Program-made: the position numbers and the translations under genes
Origin: CBDIDH01 sp965277595
GTDB taxonomy: Bacteria > Planctomycetota > Planctomycetia > Isosphaerales > Isosphaeraceae
NCBI GenBank assembly: GCA_965277595.1
Contig: CBDIDH010000002.1
Span: 1,116,001-1,180,000 of the forward strand
Direction: 5' to 3'
Length of the DNA: 64,000 bases
Notes under the pieces: model-generated
What the model was told of the DNA's origin: nothing
What the model saw: the letters and a program-made list of their open reading frames with translations, nothing else
Database searches by the model: none
Part shown: positions 18,118-27,485 of the stretch, piece after piece
Layout of the letters: each line of letters opens with the position of its first letter
Position numbering within the stretch: the stretch's first letter is position 1

Positions 18118-19095
18118 TCAGGCCGTGAAGATATTGATCTTCGTATAAAGGATCAGCACGCAAAGCGCCAGCCAGAGGACCGCCGTGCCGATCAGAAGGC
18201 GGTCGGAGACGAGCAGTTTCTCGGGAGCCTCGCCCTGGCCTTCGACCATCACCAGAAGCATGTACCGGGCGACCCCGTAGGTCACCAGCGGAACCGTCAC
18301 GACCAGCGAGGCGTTGCCCGGATGCCGCGTCACCGTGTAAAGCGCATAACAGAGGACAGACATCGTCGCCGTCATCGCAAGCTGCATGTCCAGAAAGGAC
18401 TTGCGGTATTTCGCCAGCACCGGCCGGCGGAACGGTTCCTCGTCATCGCCCATCTTCTGCATCTCACCCCGGCGCTTGGCGAAGCCGAGAAACAGGGCGA
18501 GGAAGAACATGCAGAGGACGATCCACGACGACGGCTTCACGCCGACCGCGTAGACGCCGTAAAGCACGCGCAAGACGAACCCGAAGGCGATCAGGCCGAC
18601 GTCGAGCAGGACCGCGTGTTTCAGCCGCAGCGAGTACGCCACGTTCGAGACAAGGTACGCAACCATCAGCGCCGAGCAAAGCGGAGTCAGCCACCACGAC
18701 GACCCCAGGGCGACGACCAGCAGACCCGCCCCCGTCGCCAGCGCCCACGAGGCTGGAACCAGGCCCGAGGCGATCGGCCGCCGTCGTTTCGAGGGGTTGG
18801 CCCGGTCGAGTTCGCGGTCGCAGACGTCGTTCAGCAGATAAACACTCGACGACGCCAGGCAGAACCCGGCGAAGGCGAGGATCGCCCGCGAGACCGCCTC
18901 TTGCTGAAAGAGGAGCTGCGCGAAGATCAGGCCGGCGAAGCAGGCGAAGTTCTTGATCCACTGCCTCGGCCGCATGGCGAAGAAGAGGCCGATCACACGT
19001 CGGGCCGTTCCCGGCGGCGACTCGATCACCACCGGGGCAACTCCCTTGGCGTCTGTCTCCGGCGATAACGGGGCAGAGGTCTTTCCGATCGTCAT
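18118..19095 (-). CDS. UbiA-family prenyltransferase, decaprenyl-phosphate phosphoribosyltransferase-like
   Basis: A 325-residue integral membrane enzyme with about eight or nine helices. MRPRQWIKNFACFAGLIFAQ and the Asp-rich motif NDVCDRELDRANPSKRRRPI are diagnostic of the UbiA branch that moves phosphoribose from PRPP to a polyprenyl phosphate (the mycobacterial Rv3806c group). A second Asp region is DVGLIAFGFVLRVLYG. The product would be a lipid-linked ribose precursor for cell-envelope glycans. I start at the ATG at 19095; a TTG at 19155 directly after the neighbouring stop is also possible and would add 20 residues with no clear role. It follows the DUF1549/DUF1553 gene on the same strand. 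Confidence 0.88.
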   Translation of the reverse strand: MTIGKTSAPLSPETDAKGVAPVVIESPPGTARRVIGLFFAMRPRQWIKNFACFAGLIFAQLLFQQEAVSRAILAFAGFCLASSSVYLLNDVCDRELDRANPSKRRRPIASGLVPASWALATGAGLLVVALGSSWWLTPLCSALMVAYLVSNVAYSLRLKHAVLLDVGLIAFGFVLRVLYGVYAVGVKPSSWIVLCMFFLALFLGFAKRRGEMQKMGDDEEPFRRPVLAKYRKSFLDMQLAMTATMSVLCYALYTVTRHPGNASLVVTVPLVTYGVARYMLLVMVEGQGEAPEKLLVSDRLLIGTAVLWLALCVLILYTKINIFTA

Positions 19096-19151
19096 GCGGC
19101 GTTTCCCGTTGAGGCCGACCAATGAATCAATCAATCGAAATGCGTCGAACG

Positions 19152-21401
19152 TCAATGCCCGAATAGAAACTCTCGTGAGTTCACCAACGCCCAGGTCAAA
19201 TCACGGAAAACCGCCTGTCGGTCGGCCCCGGAGACGGCAAGGGCCTGGCGTACGATCTCCCACTGCGGCGCGGTCGGCCGACGGCCGAGAGAGGCGAGAA
19301 AGAGACGATCGGCAATTTCCCGATCCGACTTGCCCGAGGAAAGAAGCTTGGCCAGGCGTCCCTCGCCGTCGCCAATCCGACGCCCGAGCGACTCGCTGTT
19401 CAGAAGGTGGAGAACCTGGGGCATCGTCACCTCGCTCGTTCGCTCGCAGGCGCAGGGGGTCACGCGCTCGGGGCGGCCGAAGGTGTCGAGCAGGTAATTC
19501 GGCACCTTTGGGTCGGGCAACTGAACGGCGAGAAGCCCCTCGGAATAGCCCTCAAACGGCTCGGCAACGCCGGTAATGTGCGTCAGGGCGTCGGCCAGAA
19601 CCTCGGCCGGAAGCCGACGCGGCAAATAGTGAGAAAAAAACGTCCGATCGGCCGCGTTGGTCGCCAAGGGCTCCGACGACAGCCCATAACTTCGCGAGGT
19701 CGCCAGCAGGCGAATCAGGCGACGGAGGTCATACCCGTGGGTGACGAAGTCCGCGCAAAGCGCATCGAGCAAGGGCTCGTTCGAGGCGGGGTTCGTGGCC
19801 CTCAGGTCGTCGACCGGCTCAACCAGGCCGACGGCGAAGAAGCGTTTCCAGACCCGGTTCACGACCGCCCGCGCGAACAATCGGTTTGAAGGCGCGGTCA
19901 TCCAGTCGGCCAGGGCCTCGCGAGGATCGCGCCCCTCGGCAAGCGTCAAGCTTGAGCGATCGAGCGGCCTCGGCGGCAGGAACTGGCCGGTCCTCGGCTG
20001 CGTGAGCCCGACCTTCTGGGCATCCGCTTTGGCATTCCCTCGGCCGCCGCGACGACCGGGCAGACCGACCTCGACGGCCGGTCCCTCGTCGGTCGTCTTG
20101 CCGTCGAGCTTGACCCGGCTGAAGTACGCGGCGAGTCCGTAATAATCGTCCTGCGTGAACCGTTCGAGCGGGTGATTATGACACTTCGCGCAGCCGATTC
20201 TTGTGCCCAGAAGCGCATGCGAGGCGGCCTCGGCCAGGTCTTCCGCCTTGCGGTTGACGAGGAAATAGCCCCCGGCCGGTTCCTGGCTGAGCGGCCCTCG
20301 GGCGGTCAAGACGTCGCGCGCGACCTCGTTCCAGGGCCGGTTCGCGTCCACCTGCGCCCTCAGCCAGCGCGCGAAACCACGGACCCCCTTGCGGCCTCGC
20401 TTGTCGTTGTCGCGTTCCAGGCGGTTTTGAAAGAGTTCGCCCCAGAACTGCGCCCACGAATCGACATACGCCGGGCCGCCGATCAGGCGATCGACGAGCG
20501 CCTCGCGTTTGGTCGGGCTCGGATCGGCCAGAAAGGCGTCAACCTCGTCCGGTTCGGGCAAGGCTCCGGTGAGGTCGAGGGAAACCCTGCGCAGAAACGT
20601 GGCGTCGTCGCACGTCGGCGACGGCTCCAGGTTCAGCTCATTCAGGCGGGTCATCACATGATCGTCGACGAAGTTCGTTCGCGCGTCGTAGACCTTCGGG
20701 TCGACCTTCTGGCCGTACGGGGTCGTGACCTCGTGAACGGCCACCTGCCCCTGAAAGAGAGCCATCACGGCCGTCGCCCCCGGCCGGTGCGCGGTGACCG
20801 TCCCGGCCTCATCCACGGCCGCGAGCCCTTCCTCGTTCGACTTGAAAAGCGCCAGCCGGGTCACGTCACGCCGCTCGCCGGTCGAGTCAAAGGCGAGCAC
20901 GGTGAGCGCCTGGCGATCGTCGGCCCTGTACGTCTTCCTGGCCGGTTCGATCTCGATCCGAACGGTGACCGGCTCTCCGGCGACTGGCCCGGGCGCACCG
21001 GCGGCGACCCAGGCGAGCAGCGTCTGATACTCGGGCGATCCGGCGATCAGGCGATGCCCCCCTTTGTGCGGCACCTTCATCAGGGGCTTCGTCAGCAAGA
21101 GGCTCTCGCGGGGCCGACTCTTGGCAAGACGCCTGCCTCGCGCCTCCCGGGTGATCGCCGGATGATCCTGCTCGGGCGCATAGCCGCGCAGGCTGAGCTT
21201 GAACCCGTTCTGACCGGCCAGCTTGCCGTGACAGGCTCCCGAGTTGCATCCCAGGCGAGTCAAAACGGGAACCACGTCGTTCACGAACGAAGGGGGCGGT
21301 GTCGACGTTTGCGGCCCATCGGCGGCGATCAGCGCCAGGGCGGCAAGACTCCCCAGCACCTGGACCAGGGCCGCCCGACCGTCTCGCTCGCCGATTGTCA
21401 T
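19152..21401 (-). CDS. DUF1549/DUF1553 protein with N-terminal cytochrome-like domain
   Basis: A 749-residue exported protein. After an N-terminal hydrophobic segment comes GCNSGACHGKLAGQNGFKLSL, the planctomycete cytochrome-like motif (C-x4-CH rather than a standard CxxCH). A beta region with an Ig-like stretch follows (about 140-230). DUF1549 (about 245-450) contains DATFLRRVSLDLTGALPEP and GTRIGCAKCHNHPLERFTQDDYY, the latter with a true CAKCH. DUF1553 (about 510-745) contains NRLFARAVVNRVWKRFFAVG and ends SREFLFGH. Role unproven; usually encoded next to DUF1501 proteins, which here are 5 kb away on the other strand. The ATG at 21401 follows GAGGTG. Confidence 0.92.
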   Translation of the reverse strand: MTIGERDGRAALVQVLGSLAALALIAADGPQTSTPPPSFVNDVVPVLTRLGCNSGACHGKLAGQNGFKLSLRGYAPEQDHPAITREARGRRLAKSRPRESLLLTKPLMKVPHKGGHRLIAGSPEYQTLLAWVAAGAPGPVAGEPVTVRIEIEPARKTYRADDRQALTVLAFDSTGERRDVTRLALFKSNEEGLAAVDEAGTVTAHRPGATAVMALFQGQVAVHEVTTPYGQKVDPKVYDARTNFVDDHVMTRLNELNLEPSPTCDDATFLRRVSLDLTGALPEPDEVDAFLADPSPTKREALVDRLIGGPAYVDSWAQFWGELFQNRLERDNDKRGRKGVRGFARWLRAQVDANRPWNEVARDVLTARGPLSQEPAGGYFLVNRKAEDLAEAASHALLGTRIGCAKCHNHPLERFTQDDYYGLAAYFSRVKLDGKTTDEGPAVEVGLPGRRGGRGNAKADAQKVGLTQPRTGQFLPPRPLDRSSLTLAEGRDPREALADWMTAPSNRLFARAVVNRVWKRFFAVGLVEPVDDLRATNPASNEPLLDALCADFVTHGYDLRRLIRLLATSRSYGLSSEPLATNAADRTFFSHYLPRRLPAEVLADALTHITGVAEPFEGYSEGLLAVQLPDPKVPNYLLDTFGRPERVTPCACERTSEVTMPQVLHLLNSESLGRRIGDGEGRLAKLLSSGKSDREIADRLFLASLGRRPTAPQWEIVRQALAVSGADRQAVFRDLTWALVNSREFLFGH

Positions 21402-21491
21402 CAAGGTCACCTCAATCAATCAAATCAAGCAGGCGGGGCAATGAAACCTGGACCTTTTGCGCTGCGCTTGCGCTCTCTTCCATCATAATCT

Positions 21492-22892
21492 CTACCGATC
21501 GGCCTGCAAAGGCGGGTCGGCCAATGGTGTCGGACTTCGATCCGATTTTACCACGAGACGCCCCTGGAACGCGCAAAGGCCCAGGGCCAGCATCGCCAGC
21601 AAGAGCAACCAGGTCGCGTACGGCAAGACGACCCCCTGCGCGAGCCGACCCATAACCCCCTGTTTCAACGACCATTGCGTCAAGACCATCAGCGCCTCGC
21701 GCGGCTGATCAATCACGCCGAGCAAGCCCACGACGGCCAAGACCGCACAAACCCTGCGCCTTCCCGTTGCACGCACCGCCAGCGCCGATCCATACGCCAG
21801 CGGCAAGGCCAGAATCACGGCGTCATACATCCGATGATATAAAACCAGCATCGACCCCACCGCCGCCAGTGACGCGACCGCCACGAACGGCCTTCGATCT
21901 CGAACCAGAACAAGCCCCAGCGACAACAGCCCGACCGCCCCCGATTGAAGACCCGAGATCAAGCCACGATCGCGAAGGCCGACCCTGTGCGCGAGGTGGT
22001 TAAACGCCAGAATGTCCGCGCTGATCGCCCTCGGATAATCATAGTCGTTGATCTTCCCCGGTCCGCCCGACGCGGCGATCTGCCTGAGGTCGTTGGTCAC
22101 GAGCGCCTGCCAGGTTCGCGGCGGCCCGGCGGCGAAGGTCAGGCCGATCGAGACCAGGGCCAGGGCGAGCCAGGTCCGCCAGTCGGACCGCCTTAAAAAG
22201 ACGACCAGAAACGGCAAGACCGTCGCCGGCTTGAACGCCGCGAAGGCCAGAGCGACGCCCGCCAGGCCCGGTCGACCCCGCAATCGCCCCCAGAGCGCGA
22301 CCAGGATCATGAACGCCGTCAAGGCGCAAAGCTGACCCGATCGATGTCCCCAGATCGAGGCGTTCGAGTTCACCAGCGCCGCCGTCAACAGCGCCCGCAA
22401 ATCGCCCGGCGGAGCAGGGGGGGCCGTCGGATCGTCCTTCGAATCGGCCGCGATCAGGTGATTGGCCAGCGGCACGAGCGCCAGCGTCAAGGCCGCCGAG
22501 ACCACCGACCAGGCCGCGCCGACCCACCGATACGGCAGCGCCGCGATCATTCGAAAGGCCCCCAGAGCCGGCGGCGGGCTCAAAAAGACCATCTCGCCGC
22601 CAAAGAGGTATGGATCGCGCCCCTCGGCGGCCTCGCGCCCGGCCCGATAGAAGACGGCGAAGTCCATGTTGCCCGTCGGCAAGACAAACAGCACCGCCGC
22701 GATCCAGGCCAGGTACGCCAGAAGTCCTAGCCCCGCCAGGGCATACGCCCAGGCTCTCGGCCTTTCCGGCGACGCGATCATCAGCCTGACGACGACCGCC
22801 AGCGAGAGCGCGACCCCCAACGTCGCCGGTCCCGAGACCGATTTCCACCACCACGTCGCATCCGCCGAGAGCGCCCAGAGCATCCTGTCCAC
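21492..22892 (-). CDS. polytopic membrane glycosyltransferase, GT87-like
   Basis: A 466-residue protein with about ten to twelve membrane helices. The first periplasmic loop reads GNMDFAVFYRAGREAAEGRDPY, which fits the DFxxYYxAGxAxxxGxxPY signature of polyprenol-phosphate-mannose-dependent GT87 enzymes. It would transfer a sugar from a lipid carrier on the outer face of the inner membrane. Acceptor and sugar are unknown. Two starts are possible: GTG at 22892 or ATG at 22883. It is 90 bases upstream of the DUF1549/DUF1553 gene on the same strand, and two genes before a lipid-linked ribose enzyme, which may point to shared envelope glycan work. Confidence 0.8.
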   Translation of the reverse strand: MDRMLWALSADATWWWKSVSGPATLGVALSLAVVVRLMIASPERPRAWAYALAGLGLLAYLAWIAAVLFVLPTGNMDFAVFYRAGREAAEGRDPYLFGGEMVFLSPPPALGAFRMIAALPYRWVGAAWSVVSAALTLALVPLANHLIAADSKDDPTAPPAPPGDLRALLTAALVNSNASIWGHRSGQLCALTAFMILVALWGRLRGRPGLAGVALAFAAFKPATVLPFLVVFLRRSDWRTWLALALVSIGLTFAAGPPRTWQALVTNDLRQIAASGGPGKINDYDYPRAISADILAFNHLAHRVGLRDRGLISGLQSGAVGLLSLGLVLVRDRRPFVAVASLAAVGSMLVLYHRMYDAVILALPLAYGSALAVRATGRRRVCAVLAVVGLLGVIDQPREALMVLTQWSLKQGVMGRLAQGVVLPYATWLLLLAMLALGLCAFQGRLVVKSDRSPTPLADPPLQADR

Positions 22893-22974
22893 TCAACCTT
22901 CGATTCGTTCCCTCGATCCGTCCCACGATCGAGCGACGATACCATCCTCGACCCTTGACGGTCACCCCCTTGGA

Positions 22975-23212
22975 AAAGACAGAGGGCAGAGGGCAAAGGG
23001 CAGAGGGCAAACGACAGAGGGCAAAGGGCAGAGGGCAAAGGGCAGAGGGCAGAGGGCAAAGGGCAAAGGGCAAAGGGCAAAGGGCAAAGGGCAAAGGGCA
23101 AAGGGCAAAGGGCAAAGGGCAAAGGGCAAAGGGCAAAGGGCAAAGGGCAAAGGGCAGAGGGCAAAGGACAGAGGGCAGAGCCTGCTCTTTATCATCGATC
23201 ATCGGTCTTTAC
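22975..23212. repeat. family B heptad array, the longest in the window
   Basis: About 200 bases of AGAGGGC and AAAGGGC units, with an uninterrupted run of roughly a dozen identical GGGCAAA heptads between 23060 and 23155. It ends with a short family A fragment (ATCATCGGTC). It lies between the 5' end of the leftward GT87 gene and the 3' end of the leftward kinase gene. Frames through it encode Leu-Cys-Pro-Leu-Pro-Phe-Ala repeats, since three heptads equal seven codons; these are not proteins. Confidence 0.9.
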
Positions 23213-23233
23213 GACATGGATCAAGCGACTCCG

Positions 23234-24184
23234 TCAACCCGGCGTCGTCGCCGTATCGAGGGGCACGACAACACGGACAGCGCCTGGAATGACCTTGATC
23301 GTCACCGGGGTCTTGCCGACGATCTCGCCATCGGCCTGAACGGGCATCGGGCGACGGGTCTCGATCGTCACGTTCCTCGCGGCGGAAAGGTACTTGACGC
23401 CGGGCGTCCCCTTGTGTCGCTTTCTGAGAAATCGCCAGCCAATTTTGAGAATGTCGCCCAGGTTTTGCGCCCGGATCACGCAGACGTCAACCCGGCCGTC
23501 ATCGGGTCGGATGTCCTGTCCCCACCGAAACGGACGGCTCCCGAGCGTCCCGCTATTGGCCACAAGCACCTGCATGGCCCGATGTTGGCTCGTCTGGCCG
23601 TCGACTTTGAGCAAGAACCGCCTCGGCTCGACCCCGATGAGTCGCGTCGCGGCCGTCCAGAGATAGGCGATCCGGCCGAATCGTCGCTTGTGCTCGTCGC
23701 GCGTGCCTCGAATCATCTCGGCGTCGAGTCCCACGCCGACCTGTGTCACGTAATGCTTGCCGTTCAGCTCCATCGTATCAATTCGCGTCAGCGCGTGTTC
23801 GCTCGCCAGCAGCGCGCAGGCGTCTTCCAGGACGATCGGGATGCCCAGCTCTCCCGCGAGCACATTGGCCGTCCCCAGCGCGACGATTCCCAGAGGCGTC
23901 TCGGTTCCCGCCAGGGCATCGGCCACGGCCGAGACGGTGCCGTCTCCCCCGGCCGCGACGACCAGGTCGCACCCCGAATTGACCGCCTCGCGAATCCGAT
24001 CGATCAATGGATCTTCGTGCGAGGGTTCATGAAACCGATAGGCGATTCCGACGACCGAGAGGTGCCGTTCCAGCGTCCTCCTCGCCAGCGCAGAGTCTCC
24101 CCGGCCCGACTTCGCATTCAGCACGACAAACGCACTGGTCGCCCGCCGCGTCGACTTCTCCCGTCCTTGCGACACCGTGGACAT
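23234..24184 (-). CDS. diacylglycerol kinase / sphingosine kinase-like lipid kinase
   Basis: A 316-residue cytosolic or peripheral protein of the DAGK catalytic family (YegS/BmrU-like). The nucleotide-binding motif GGDGT is at 79-83, preceded by VVLNAKSGRGD (family NPxSG-like site) and followed by PLGIVALGTANVLAGELGIP. The C-terminal half shows the beta-sandwich domain with GSRPFRWGQDIRPDDGRVDV and PMPVQADGE. It should phosphorylate a lipid such as diacylglycerol; the true substrate cannot be told. The ATG at 24184 gives the usual length. The neighbours do not form a clear operon with it. Confidence 0.9.
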   Translation of the reverse strand: MSTVSQGREKSTRRATSAFVVLNAKSGRGDSALARRTLERHLSVVGIAYRFHEPSHEDPLIDRIREAVNSGCDLVVAAGGDGTVSAVADALAGTETPLGIVALGTANVLAGELGIPIVLEDACALLASEHALTRIDTMELNGKHYVTQVGVGLDAEMIRGTRDEHKRRFGRIAYLWTAATRLIGVEPRRFLLKVDGQTSQHRAMQVLVANSGTLGSRPFRWGQDIRPDDGRVDVCVIRAQNLGDILKIGWRFLRKRHKGTPGVKYLSAARNVTIETRRPMPVQADGEIVGKTPVTIKVIPGAVRVVVPLDTATTPG

Positions 24185-24470
24185 CGACCGGCCCGCCTTC
24201 CCTTTTTGAACAGATCCTGACCTGACCTAAACCTCGATTCATACTCGGAAGCCTCTTCAACGAACCTTATCCCAGCACATCCGGCGCCGCGATTTCGATC
24301 ATTGGTGCTTGGTCATCAACATCGCAATCCTGGAGCTTCTCACGGTTCAACCAATCTTCACAACATCTTCGTTTGCAATCGATTCCTGGTCCCCGACAAT
24401 GGGCACCGCCTTGCCCGCGCGCGTCACCTTAATGAGCGAAGAGAAGAGACGAACCGAAAGGCGGAATTTT

Positions 24471-25547
24471 ATGCGAGCGACCTTGACGTTACGACAGGCT
24501 CTCACAGTCGTCGGCCTGACCCTCGGCTCGTCCGCCTGGGCGGATGAGATCCGGGTGGAACCACTGACACCGCCGGTCGCGCTGCACCGGACAAGGGCAA
24601 CAACCCACGGCGCACCCGAGATCGACCGCGTGGTCGAGGCGTCCGGCGTCGAACCGATCGGCGATGGTCGACTTGTCCTGATCGCGCACGACAAGAGCGA
24701 GGAACTTTACGTCGCCGAATCAGCCACCGGCAAGATCGTCGGCGAGCCGCTCCGTTGCGACGCCTTTCCAAAAACGCCCAAGTGGGAAGGCATGGCCCGC
24801 GACACGCAAGGCAACTATTACCTCACCGGCGCCCACACGGGCAAGACCGAGGAGAACCTCAAGCTCCAGGCCCAGATGATCCGCTTCCGCCTCAAAGGCA
24901 CCGGCGCACCGGGCGAGACGCCGCTCGCCATTGATCCGACTTCCGTGAAGCGCTGGAAGCTCCGCGACTCGCTGGTTTCCGCCCTCGGCCGCGAGCAGGC
25001 TGATGCCAAACTCCTGAAGATCGAGGGGCTTTGCGTCTACACCCGCCCGGCCGGTCGCGACCGACCCGAGCGTCTGGAACTCGCCGTCGGCCTCCGCAAC
25101 CCGGCCGATCAGGTCCGCGTCTTCTCGGCCGACATCAGCCGCGACCCGGCCGCCGAGTCCGACCTTGCCTTTGAGCGTCTCTTCGCCTTCCAGGCCGGCA
25201 CTCGCGAAGGCGAGATCGCGCAGCTCACCTCACTCCACTACCTTCCTTCGTGGAAAGCCTTCTTCATCGTCACGGCGACCGAGGACAAGCAGAACGCCTT
25301 CCACGGCAACACCTTGTATTATCTTCCCGTCGACGAGATTCCCACCGGCCGCGGCCTCGCCGCGCCCCACCGGCTTTACGACTTCGAGGTCGCCATGAAG
25401 GCCGAAGGGCTTACCGACCTTCCCGGCCCGGCCGGTTCCGACCCTTCGCGGACGACCCGTCTTCTCGTCACCTTTGACAACGACGTTCACGCCACCAAGA
25501 TTCCCAGCCGCCTCCAGACCCTCCGCCTCACCCGCGGCTCCCGCTAA
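24471..25547 (+). CDS. secreted protein of uncertain family (DUF3616-like)
   Basis: A 358-residue protein with a signal peptide (about 1-24, ending SAWA). The mature part reads as a beta-propeller-like series: VEASGVEPIGDGRLVLIAHD, WEGMARDTQGNYYLTGAH, LKIEGLCVYTRP, LELAVGLRNPADQVRVFS and FFIVTATEDKQNAF. The IEGL and GLRNP blocks recall DUF3616 proteins, but I cannot confirm this. Function unknown. I chose ATG 24471 for its signal peptide and the preceding AAAGG; the open frame extends to 24309 without coding character. A 12-base perfect hairpin lies just past the stop. Confidence 0.72.
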   Translation: MRATLTLRQALTVVGLTLGSSAWADEIRVEPLTPPVALHRTRATTHGAPEIDRVVEASGVEPIGDGRLVLIAHDKSEELYVAESATGKIVGEPLRCDAFPKTPKWEGMARDTQGNYYLTGAHTGKTEENLKLQAQMIRFRLKGTGAPGETPLAIDPTSVKRWKLRDSLVSALGREQADAKLLKIEGLCVYTRPAGRDRPERLELAVGLRNPADQVRVFSADISRDPAAESDLAFERLFAFQAGTREGEIAQLTSLHYLPSWKAFFIVTATEDKQNAFHGNTLYYLPVDEIPTGRGLAAPHRLYDFEVAMKAEGLTDLPGPAGSDPSRTTRLLVTFDNDVHATKIPSRLQTLRLTRGSR

Positions 25548-25557
25548 CATTTCGATC

Positions 25558-25590
25558 GGCCGATGACCGAACCTCGGACGGTCATCGGCC
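25558..25590. terminator. family A perfect hairpin between convergent genes
   Basis: GGCCGATGACCG pairs perfectly with CGGTCATCGGCC around the 9-base loop AACCTCGGA. It follows the stop of the rightward secreted-protein gene by 10 bases. The stop codon of the leftward DUF2784 gene (25582-25584) lies inside the right arm. There is no T tract. It is the tidiest single-unit member of the family and is placed as a two-way terminator would be. Confidence 0.7.
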
Positions 25591-26007
25591 CTCGGCGACC
25601 ATTCCCTCGGGAGTTTTCCTCGACCGCCTCGGCGGCGCGAAGACAAAGGCCAGGAACACCGAGGCGCCAAAGAGCAGATATCCCGTCGCGAAGACCCAGG
25701 GCGGCGCATCAAAGAAAATCAATCGATGCGCCCAGTAGCCGACAAAGTCGCCCGAGTACCCCGTCTGCCCCCCCTTGATGCGTAAGTCGCGTTCCCAGAT
25801 CGTGAGCGGACAGGCCACCCCGCCCACCGTTTCCAGAACGACAACACCGATCGCCGCCAGGTGCGTGACCCGAAACCAGAAATTCCGGACCCAACCCCAT
25901 CGCAAGACGATCCCGACGACAATCGCCAGCATCCCCAGCACCACATACGCCACGAACGCCGCGTGAATCACCACGATCGCATCGGCCAGCAGACGTGCCC
26001 AGAGCAT
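25582..26007 (-). CDS. DUF2784 family membrane protein
   Basis: A 141-residue integral membrane protein with four helices. VVIHAAFVAYVVLGMLAIVVG, the HLAAIGVVVLETVGGVACPLTIWE block with its single Cys, and FVGYWAHRLIFFDAPPWVF are the family signature. Function is unknown. The ATG at 26007 follows a GGAAAG site; a TTG two codons earlier is less likely. Its last codons and stop are formed by a family A repeat. Confidence 0.88.
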   Translation of the reverse strand: MLWARLLADAIVVIHAAFVAYVVLGMLAIVVGIVLRWGWVRNFWFRVTHLAAIGVVVLETVGGVACPLTIWERDLRIKGGQTGYSGDFVGYWAHRLIFFDAPPWVFATGYLLFGASVFLAFVFAPPRRSRKTPEGMVAEGR

Positions 26008-26074
26008 CGGCAACCCCGCTTTCCTGCTAAGGTCCGGTCAATTTCGATCAACTTCGCGGTCGTTTTTTAATATG

Positions 26075-26134
26075 AATGACCGATAAAAAGCCAGGGACAG
26101 GGTTTGAACGCGGGATTTTCGGTCCTCGGTCATT
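26075..26134. repeat. family A inverted repeat
   Basis: AATGACCGA on the left and TCGGTCATT on the right form a perfect 9-base stem around a loop of about 42 bases. It lies between the start of the DUF2784 gene and the stop of galK, 24 bases beyond the galK stop codon. Confidence 0.78.
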
Positions 26135-26158
26135 GATCAAAACCATCGAGCCCCGGCC

Positions 26159-27373
26159 TCAGCCCAACTCCAAAGCCGACGCCCCATCGGCCGAAAGGCA
26201 GACGTGAACCTCGGGCACGATCCCGGTTCGCCGCGCATAAGCCGCCTTGACCGCCTCGGCAAACGCATCAGCCTGATCGGCCGCGACGAGGTTGACCGTG
26301 CAACCGGCCCAGCCCGCGCCGGAGAGCTTGCCGCCGAGAAAGCCCGGCGACGCCTCGGCCGCGTCCACCAGGGCATCAAGCGCCGCGGAGCTATTGCCGA
26401 AGTCGTCACGGCTTGACGCATGCGAGGCCGAGACCAGACGGCCAAACTCCGCGAGATCGCCCCTTCGAAGCGCCTCGGCCCCGTGCTCGACCCGGAGGTT
26501 TTCCGAAAGCACGTGCCTCGCCCTCAAGCGGCCGACCGGATCGAGCGACGCCCAGGCCGAGGCAAGGTCGTCAAGCGTCAGGTCGCGGAGCCATCGCACG
26601 GCCTCGCCGCCGCGAACCTCTTGAAAATGCGAGACGACCGATTCACACTCCGCCCGGCGCCGGTTGTACATGCCGTCCGCCAGCCGCCGCGACGTCTTCG
26701 AATCACAAACGACAATGGCCGGCGGGTCGTTGCCAAGCGGAAGGCGCGTAAACTCCAGGCTCCGGCAATCGAGCGTCAAGGCATGCCCGGCGCGTCCAAA
26801 GAGAACGGTGAACTGATCGAGCAGACCCGAGGCCACCCCCACGAATTCATTCTCCGACCTCTGAAGCACCCGCGCCAGGTCCAGTCGGCTTCCGTCATCC
26901 AGATCGGCCGTGCTATCGGGAACAATTCCGGCTCCAAGGAAGAACAGAGCGAGCGCCGCCTGAAGACTCGCCGAACTGGACAACCCCGCGCCCAGCGGTA
27001 CATTGCCCGCGATCGCGGCGTCAACGCCCGAACCGAAATCGCCCCGGTCGTCGCGCAAGGCCCAGGCGACCCCCCGGACATAGCGATCCCAGGCCCCCGG
27101 TTCGCCCGGCTCGATCGGCCCCGGCCCGAACTCGAAGCTTGCCTCATCGCCAAACCCGGCCGACCGGAAGTTCGCCCCATGCCCCTCGACCTTCCGCCCG
27201 ACCACCGCCGTGAACCGGTCGATCGCCGCGGCGAGCACCAGGCCGCCGTTATAATCGGTATGATTACCGAGCAGTTCCACCCGCCCCGGCGCCCGGCCGA
27301 GGATCGTCGGCCGCCCCCCGAAGGCGTCGCGGAACGACTGGATGGCCTCGTCTTCGACGCTCGATGTTGACAT
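26159..27373 (-). CDS. galK: galactokinase
   Basis: A 404-residue GHMP kinase. The galactokinase signature GRVELLGNHTDYNGG is at 30-44. The ATP-binding motif PLGAGLSSSAS is at about 126-136. A GLLDQFTVLFG segment supplies the catalytic Asp, and SGAGWAGCTVNLV is the third GHMP motif. It phosphorylates galactose at C1 as the entry step of the Leloir pathway, in the cytosol. No galT or galE is nearby. The ATG at 27373 gives the family's usual N-terminus; the frame extends upstream into a heptad repeat. Confidence 0.93.
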   Translation of the reverse strand: MSTSSVEDEAIQSFRDAFGGRPTILGRAPGRVELLGNHTDYNGGLVLAAAIDRFTAVVGRKVEGHGANFRSAGFGDEASFEFGPGPIEPGEPGAWDRYVRGVAWALRDDRGDFGSGVDAAIAGNVPLGAGLSSSASLQAALALFFLGAGIVPDSTADLDDGSRLDLARVLQRSENEFVGVASGLLDQFTVLFGRAGHALTLDCRSLEFTRLPLGNDPPAIVVCDSKTSRRLADGMYNRRRAECESVVSHFQEVRGGEAVRWLRDLTLDDLASAWASLDPVGRLRARHVLSENLRVEHGAEALRRGDLAEFGRLVSASHASSRDDFGNSSAALDALVDAAEASPGFLGGKLSGAGWAGCTVNLVAADQADAFAEAVKAAYARRTGIVPEVHVCLSADGASALELG

Positions 27374-27485
27374 GACGTCTCGCCACCGCCCCGGCCGAGC
27401 CACGTTGACCGCCCTTTTTCGGATCATAGCAAGTCGGCCCCTCTTCGCGTACCATTTCCGCCAGGGGGCCGATTCGTTTCCGTGG

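Noticed and set aside
22039..23202. Long leftward and rightward frames through the heptad array at 22975, rich in Leu-Cys-Pro-Leu-Pro-Phe-Ala
   Set aside because: They are translations of the 7-base repeat (three units equal seven codons) and overlap real genes; no ribosome site or family.
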